Below, one piece after another: positions 14,757-19,155 of a DNA stretch of 19,155 bases. The DNA lies in NCBI GenBank assembly GCA_946887105.1, contig CAMPKJ010000066.1:1-19155 (forward strand). Direction: 5' to 3'. The notes under the pieces are model-generated. The model did no database searches. It saw only the letters and a list, made by a program, of their open reading frames with translations, and was not told the origin of the DNA. This DNA comes from an uncultured Acidobacteriota bacterium. Lineage in GTDB: Bacteria; Acidobacteriota; Thermoanaerobaculia; Gp7-AA8. The translations under genes and the position numbers were made by a program. The number at the start of each line of letters is the position of its first letter. The stretch's first letter is position 1.

Positions 14757-16520
14757 ATGAAAACCACAATCATCACGCTCGGTGTGTCACTGGTCCTTGC
14801 ATCGTCGATTGCGCGCGCGGACGAAGCGCGGATGCACGTTGCGCGCGAAGCGTCCGGGATGCGGACGTTCGCGGCCGCACCGCGCATCGTGGAGCGGCTG
14901 CAGCTCTCGCCCGCCGTCATGATCGGTGCCGCCGCGGAAGAGGTTCCGGAGGAGCTCAGCGCGCTCCGGCAATGGAACGCGGAAGGGCGCGAGCCGTACC
15001 GGAACGGCATCGTGAGGTCCCTGGGCGAAACACTGGCCGTACGATTCGGCGGTGGTTCCGCCGACCGGTCCACGCGCGGCCGAGGAGTGACCGCGGAGAC
15101 GGCCGGCGGCATGACGTGGGGAACGTCGATTCGCGTCGGCAACGCCAGGCGGCTGCGTGCGCATCTCGAAAACGTGGAACTGCCCGACGGAACGACGCTG
15201 TGGGTCTATGGCACGAGCGGCCAGCCGGTCGCGTTCGATGCCGCGCTGATCGATGACCAGAAAGCGCTGTGGACGCCGAGCGTGGACGGCGACACGTTGT
15301 ATCTCGAAGTCGAAGCGCCTGCAGGCCAATCCGTTTCCTTCGACGTGAAGGAAGTGCTGGAGCTGCTGTATGCGCGCGGTACCGGCCCGCAGCCGAAATC
15401 GGACGACGCACCGACCTGCCTCAATGGCCAGGACATCAACTGTCAGAGCACGGCTGAATTTCCGGCCATGACCGCCGTACGGCGCGCGATCGGGCAGAGG
15501 GAGTTCGTCGTTCCCGGCGGCGGCGGCGCCGTTTGCAGCGGAGCCCTGATCAACGATCAGAAGAGCACGGGCGCGCGTGACTCTCTCACCGCCAATCACT
15601 GCATCGCCACCCAGAGCTCCGCGTCGTCCCTCGAAACGTACTTCGATTTCGATTACGACAGTTGCGTTGCGTCCACGGCAAACTGGCTTCCGGCGGTGAA
15701 TGGGTCCACGCTCCTGACCACCTCCACGAGCACTGACGTCACGCTGCTCCGCCTCTCGTCGCTTCCGTCCAATCGCGTGTTCCTCGGCTGGTCGACCACG
15801 CCTCCCGCGAATGGCGCGCGTCTGCACCGGATCTCCCATCCCGTGCCGGACGGTTTCCCCGCGGCCGAGCCACAGCTGTACTCGCGCACGATCGTGACCA
15901 CCACGGCCAGCACCTGCTCGGGTATCTCGCGGCCCAACTATGTCTATTCGAACGAGCTCGGCGGAGGTGAAGGCGGAACGTATGGTGGAAGCTCCGGCTC
16001 GGCCGCCATCCTCAGCGACAGCGCGGACGACGCGAGGATCGTCGGCCAGCTTCGCGGCGGGTGCGGTCCCGATCCGTCGGCAGGATGCGACCGCCGCAAC
16101 AATACGGTCGACGGCGCGTTCGCGATGTCGTATTCGGTGCTGCAACCGTACCTCGCTCCCGCGACGTCCGCGGTCTGTACGCCTGACTCCTCGACCATCT
16201 GCATCATGAACAACCGCTTCTCGGTCCGGCTGACCTACGACATTGGACAGGGGCCGAAGCCAATGACCGCGATCAAGTACACGGCCAACACCGGCCTGTT
16301 CTGGTTCGCCGATGCGAGCAATATCGAAGTGATCCTGAAGATGGTCGACGCGTGCTCGTTCAACAGCCGTTTCTGGGTGTTCGTGGGCGGTACGACGGAC
16401 GTCGGAGTGGTCATCACGGTGACCGACACGAAGAACGGGACGGTCAAGACGTACACCCATCCGCGGGGCTCGAACTTCGTGACCATCACCGATACCGGCG
16501 CGTTCGCGACCTGCCCATAA
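14757..16520 (+). CDS. Secreted trypsin-like (lysyl endopeptidase-like) serine protease
   Basis: A 587-residue exported protease. The signal peptide is MKTTIITLGVSLVLASSIARA, cleaved before DE. A propeptide-like beta domain runs to about residue 220. The chymotrypsin-fold catalytic triad is H281 (LTANHC), D327 (TDVTLLRL) and S413 (GGSSGSA), an arrangement like that of lysyl endopeptidases and related S1 proteases. Many cysteines suggest disulfides. The last 100 residues (from about NNRFSVRLTYD) form a separate beta domain with TGLFWFADASNIEVILKMVDA and FWVFVGGTTDVGVVITVTDT motifs. I know this domain as a common tail on secreted Acidobacteriota proteins, of unknown function, possibly for surface attachment. 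A hairpin overlaps the stop codon. Confidence 0.88.
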   Translation: MKTTIITLGVSLVLASSIARADEARMHVAREASGMRTFAAAPRIVERLQLSPAVMIGAAAEEVPEELSALRQWNAEGREPYRNGIVRSLGETLAVRFGGGSADRSTRGRGVTAETAGGMTWGTSIRVGNARRLRAHLENVELPDGTTLWVYGTSGQPVAFDAALIDDQKALWTPSVDGDTLYLEVEAPAGQSVSFDVKEVLELLYARGTGPQPKSDDAPTCLNGQDINCQSTAEFPAMTAVRRAIGQREFVVPGGGGAVCSGALINDQKSTGARDSLTANHCIATQSSASSLETYFDFDYDSCVASTANWLPAVNGSTLLTTSTSTDVTLLRLSSLPSNRVFLGWSTTPPANGARLHRISHPVPDGFPAAEPQLYSRTIVTTTASTCSGISRPNYVYSNELGGGEGGTYGGSSGSAAILSDSADDARIVGQLRGGCGPDPSAGCDRRNNTVDGAFAMSYSVLQPYLAPATSAVCTPDSSTICIMNNRFSVRLTYDIGQGPKPMTAIKYTANTGLFWFADASNIEVILKMVDACSFNSRFWVFVGGTTDVGVVITVTDTKNGTVKTYTHPRGSNFVTITDTGAFATCP

Positions 16521-16534
16521 AAGTCGCGAACGCG
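16499..16534 (+). terminator. Terminator-like hairpin overlapping the protease stop codon
   Basis: CGCGTTCGCGAC (16499-16510) and GTCGCGAACGCG (16523-16534) form a perfect 12-bp stem with a 12-nt loop that contains the TAA (16518-16520). Only a TTT follows, so it is a weak intrinsic terminator by the U-tract criterion; it may instead protect the mRNA 3' end. Confidence 0.5.
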
Positions 16535-16564
16535 TTTGCCGCGCGGGGGCGGCCATCGCTTTGG

Positions 16565-16570
16565 TATCCT
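16565..16570 (+). promoter_or_regulatory. Possible -10 element (TATCCT) for lysS
   Basis: TATCCT lies 9 nt before ATG 16580, predicting transcription to begin within about 3 nt of the start codon. The 59-bp gap holds no Shine-Dalgarno sequence and no clear -35 box. Confidence 0.35.
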
Positions 16571-16579
16571 CCGCCCGCA

Positions 16580-18118
16580 ATGGCCGAACAGTCCTTACGT
16601 GACGTGCGCATCGAGAAACGGCAGCTCCTGGAGCGGGAAGGCATCCAGGTGCATCCGGACCGCTTCGCGCGCACGCACACGCTGCGCGAAACGATGGGAC
16701 TTCCGGCGGGAACGCACGTGCGCGCGGCCGGACGCGTCGGTCAGTTGCGCAAGTTCGGCAAGCTGACCTTCGCCACGATCGAAGATTTCGAAGGCCACAT
16801 CCAGATCGCGCTGCTGCGCGACGAGCTCGACGCCGATCCCGAAGCGAGCAAAAAGAAGTACGAGCTGTTCTCGAAGGGCATCGACCGCTGGGATTTCATC
16901 GGCGTCGAAGGCGACATGTACTTCACCGACAAGGGCGAGCTGACCATCCGGGTGAAGGAATGGACGCTCCTCGGCAAGACGCTGCAGCCGCCGCCGAACA
17001 AATACCAGGGCGTCAAGGACATCGAGACGAACTGGCGCAAGCGCTATCTCGATCTCGTGTCGAACGAAGAGACCCGCAACCGTTTCCGCGTGCGCACGAA
17101 AGCCGTGAACGCGCTGCGCGACTTCCTCAATCGCAACGGCTTCGATGAAGTGGAGACGCCGATCCTCAACACGCAGCAGTCCGGCGCGCTGGCGCGTCCG
17201 TTCTACACGCACCACAACGCGCTCGACATCGAGCTCGTGCTGCGCATCGCGCCCGAGACCTACCTGAAACGCCTGATCGTCGGCGGCTACGACCGCGTCT
17301 ACGAGTTCGCGCGCTGCTTCCGCAACGAAGGCCTGGCGGCGTCGCATCTCCAGGAATTCACGATGCTGGAGTTCTACGCGGCGTACTGGAACTACGAAGA
17401 CAACATGGCCTTCACGGAGGCCATGCTCAAGTACGCCATCCGCGAAGCGGTGGGCACGCTGCGGATCACGCGCGGCGAGCACGTGATCGATTTCGACCAG
17501 CCGTGGCCGCGCGTGCGCCTGCGCGACATCATCCTGGAGAAGAGCGGCATCGACATCGATCTGCACCACGATGCGGATTCGCTGCGCAGGGCGATCTTCG
17601 CCGCGAAGGTCGATCTCGACAATCCCGATGCCGGCCGCGGCAGTCTCATCGACCAGCTCTACAAGCGCACCGCGCGTCCGTCGCTGATCCAGCCGACATT
17701 CATCGTCGGACATCCGGTCGACCTCTCTCCCCTGGCCCGGCGCAACGATGCGAATCCCGACGCCGTCGATCGCTTCCAGCTCGTGGTCGATACATGGGAA
17801 GTGATCAACGCGTACTCCGAGCTCGTCGATCCGCTCGACCAGCGCCGGCGCTTCGAGGAACAGGCCGAGCTGCGCAAGAAAGGCGACGACGAGGCCATGC
17901 CGGTGGACGAGGATTACCTGACGGCGATGGAGTTCGGCATGCCGCCGATCTCCGGCTGGGGCATGGGCATCGATCGCATCGTCGCGTTGCTGACCGAGGC
18001 GCCCAACCTGCGCGATGTGGTGTGGTTTCCGCTCATGCGGCCGGCCGGCGAGGACGAGGACGGGGAAGTCTCAGAGTCTCAAAGTCTCAAAGTCTCAAAG
18101 GAAGGCGCGGCCGAGTAG
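16580..18118 (+). CDS. lysS: Lysyl-tRNA synthetase, class II
   Basis: A 512-residue class II LysRS that charges tRNA-Lys. The N-terminal OB-fold anticodon-binding domain (about 45-140, AAGRVGQLRKFGKLTFATI) precedes the catalytic core. Motif 2 is FRNE (247-250) within FARCFRNEGLAASHLQEFTMLEFYAAY, and motif 3 is GWGMGIDR (459-466). The usual family end WFPLMRP is reached at residue 488. The next 24 residues are an acidic then SQSLKVSK-rich tail produced by an 8-bp tandem repeat in the DNA. The start is fixed by homology and by the protease hairpin just upstream; in-frame codons before 16580 overlap the protease gene. pheS follows after 3 nt, so the two synthetase genes are probably one operon. 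Confidence 0.97.
   Translation: MAEQSLRDVRIEKRQLLEREGIQVHPDRFARTHTLRETMGLPAGTHVRAAGRVGQLRKFGKLTFATIEDFEGHIQIALLRDELDADPEASKKKYELFSKGIDRWDFIGVEGDMYFTDKGELTIRVKEWTLLGKTLQPPPNKYQGVKDIETNWRKRYLDLVSNEETRNRFRVRTKAVNALRDFLNRNGFDEVETPILNTQQSGALARPFYTHHNALDIELVLRIAPETYLKRLIVGGYDRVYEFARCFRNEGLAASHLQEFTMLEFYAAYWNYEDNMAFTEAMLKYAIREAVGTLRITRGEHVIDFDQPWPRVRLRDIILEKSGIDIDLHHDADSLRRAIFAAKVDLDNPDAGRGSLIDQLYKRTARPSLIQPTFIVGHPVDLSPLARRNDANPDAVDRFQLVVDTWEVINAYSELVDPLDQRRRFEEQAELRKKGDDEAMPVDEDYLTAMEFGMPPISGWGMGIDRIVALLTEAPNLRDVVWFPLMRPAGEDEDGEVSESQSLKVSKEGAAE
18067..18100 (+). repeat. 8-bp tandem repeat E (AGTCTCAA) in the 3' end of lysS
   Basis: Four tandem copies (AGTCTCAG once, then AGTCTCAA three times) plus a partial AG. 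The unit is not a multiple of three, so each copy is read in a different phase, giving SESQSLKVSK. It lies 18 nt before the lysS stop and has no complementary arm nearby, unlike repeats A-C. Confidence 0.95.
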
Positions 18119-18121
18119 CGC

Positions 18122-19155
18122 ATGGACAATCCGGAGAATGAACTTGCACGGTTCCGCGAGGCTCTCGCTTCCGCGCAAACGCCAGAAGACCTGGCGGAAA
18201 TCAAGACGGCGCACCTCGGCAAGAAGTCCTACGTCAAGACGGCGCTGAAGTCGGTCGGCGCGATGCCGGCGGACAGCCGTGCCTACTTCGCCAGCCGCGT
18301 GAATCAACTACAAGCGGCGATCGAGGCGGAGCTCGAAGAAGCCACGGCGCGCATCGCCGCCGAGGCCGCGGCGAAGCAGGTCGAGGCGGAGTGGCAGGAC
18401 CTCACGCTCCCGGGCATCGCGCAGGAGCGCGGTTCGACGCATCCGCTCACGCAGGTCCACCGGAAGGCGATGGACGTGATGCGCCGGCTCGGCTTCACGC
18501 TCGCCGAGGGGCCGGAGATCGAGACGCCGTACTACAACTTCGACGCGCTCAACATCCCCGAGAACCATCCCGCGCGCGACATGCAGGACACCTTCTGGCT
18601 TCCGGAAAACCACCTGCTGCGCTCGCATACGACCACGGTGCAGGCGCGCGTGCTCGAACAGCATCCGCCGCTGCCGATCAAAGTCGTCGCGGCCGGCCGC
18701 GTGTATCGCAACGAGGCGGTCGACGCCACGCACCTGGCGATGTTCCATCAGTTCGAAGGCATCTGGGTCGAAGAAGGACTCACGTACGGCGATCTCAAAG
18801 GAACGCTGCTCGAGATCGCGAAATCGATTTATGGCGAAGGCCACGAGTTCCGTTTCAAGCCGAAGTACTACCCGTACACCGAGCCGTCGGTGGGGATGGA
18901 CATGCAGTGCACGGTTTGCTTCGGCAAGCGCGAAGACTGCCCGGCCTGCCGCGGTGCCGGCTGGATCACCATCCTCGGATCCGGAATGATCCATCCGAAG
19001 GTCTTCATCGAATTCGGCTACGACCACACCAGGCTCAGCGGCATCGCATTCGGCATCGGCACGACGCGCATCGCCGCGCAGGCCGCGGGCATGACCGCCC
19101 TGAAGCCGCTGTACGAACAGGACCTGCGCGTGCACCGCAACATTCATCGGGGTGG
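18122..19155 (+). CDS. pheS: Phenylalanyl-tRNA synthetase alpha subunit (3' end beyond window)
   Basis: The 344 complete codons seen run to the window edge; from the family length only a few residues should be missing. An N-terminal coiled-coil segment (about 50-90) precedes the class II core. HPL at the start of the catalytic domain, GPEIETPYYNFDALNIPENHPARDMQDTFW, RSHTTTVQARVLE, the motif 2 region (AAGRVYRNEAVDATH) and FHQFEGIWV are all typical. A four-cysteine knuckle (C263, C266, C273, C276) sits before GWITILGSGMIHPKVF, as in many bacterial PheS. Motif 3 reads GIAFGIGTTR, with Thr where Glu is usual but the arginine kept. It begins 3 nt after the lysS stop without a clear ribosome-binding site, suggesting translational coupling. 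pheT would be expected downstream. Confidence 0.96.
   Translation, partial: MDNPENELARFREALASAQTPEDLAEIKTAHLGKKSYVKTALKSVGAMPADSRAYFASRVNQLQAAIEAELEEATARIAAEAAAKQVEAEWQDLTLPGIAQERGSTHPLTQVHRKAMDVMRRLGFTLAEGPEIETPYYNFDALNIPENHPARDMQDTFWLPENHLLRSHTTTVQARVLEQHPPLPIKVVAAGRVYRNEAVDATHLAMFHQFEGIWVEEGLTYGDLKGTLLEIAKSIYGEGHEFRFKPKYYPYTEPSVGMDMQCTVCFGKREDCPACRGAGWITILGSGMIHPKVFIEFGYDHTRLSGIAFGIGTTRIAAQAAGMTALKPLYEQDLRVHRNIHRG

Overview
The window is a gene-dense, GC-rich stretch of a bacterial chromosome. The gene content points to an environmental Acidobacteriota-like organism: a DUF5117-type met-zincin lipoprotein, MacA/MacB-type efflux genes with split permeases, and a secreted trypsin-like protease with an FWF...FWVF...TVTDT C-terminal domain that I associate with Thermoanaerobaculia-type Acidobacteriota. 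That placement is inference from recalled family distributions. No rRNA, tRNA, CRISPR array, transposase or phage gene was seen, and no gene-free stretch exceeds about 150 bp.

Layout. 1-2052 (+): the end of a CAP/SCP-domain secreted protein, then a secreted M49-like zinc peptidase. 2055-3554: an AhpD/carboxymuconolactone-decarboxylase-like redox protein (-) divergent from an XRE/MmyB-type regulator (+). 3583-5922 (+): a met-zincin lipoprotein. 6076-10579 (+): an efflux operon of membrane-fusion protein, two FtsX-type permeases and an ATPase. 10576-11961 (-): a MatB-like malonyl-CoA synthetase. 11992-12697 (+): a 19-residue lysine-rich small protein coupled to a class II aldolase. 12811-14681 (-): a cysteine-desulfurase-like PLP enzyme followed by a membrane-anchored rhodanese. 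14757-16520 (+): a secreted serine protease. 16580-19155 (+): lysS and pheS, the latter cut by the window edge.

Main finding. The rhodanese frame is interrupted by one TGA two codons after the catalytic cysteine. It continues for 43 well-conserved rhodanese codons before a TAG. A perfect 7-bp stem with a GGUGC loop lies 14 nt after the UGA, with geometry that fits a bacterial SECIS element. The best reading is a selenocysteine rhodanese with a Cys-Thr-Sec active site. The main rival is a nonsense mutation or error within a perfect 19-bp palindrome that contains the TGA.

Second finding. Five intergenic or gene-end repeats (5924-6005, 7179-7250, 9764-9847, 12699-12801, 18067-18100) have unrelated sequences. 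Four of them are built by iterating a short 8-10 bp word, and three of those four are folded into long imperfect hairpins. Four of the five start 1-2 nt after a stop codon, and the fifth sits in the 3' end of lysS. Several genes also appear to have leaderless or near-leaderless starts, with a -10-like hexamer 6-9 nt before the start codon and no Shine-Dalgarno sequence.
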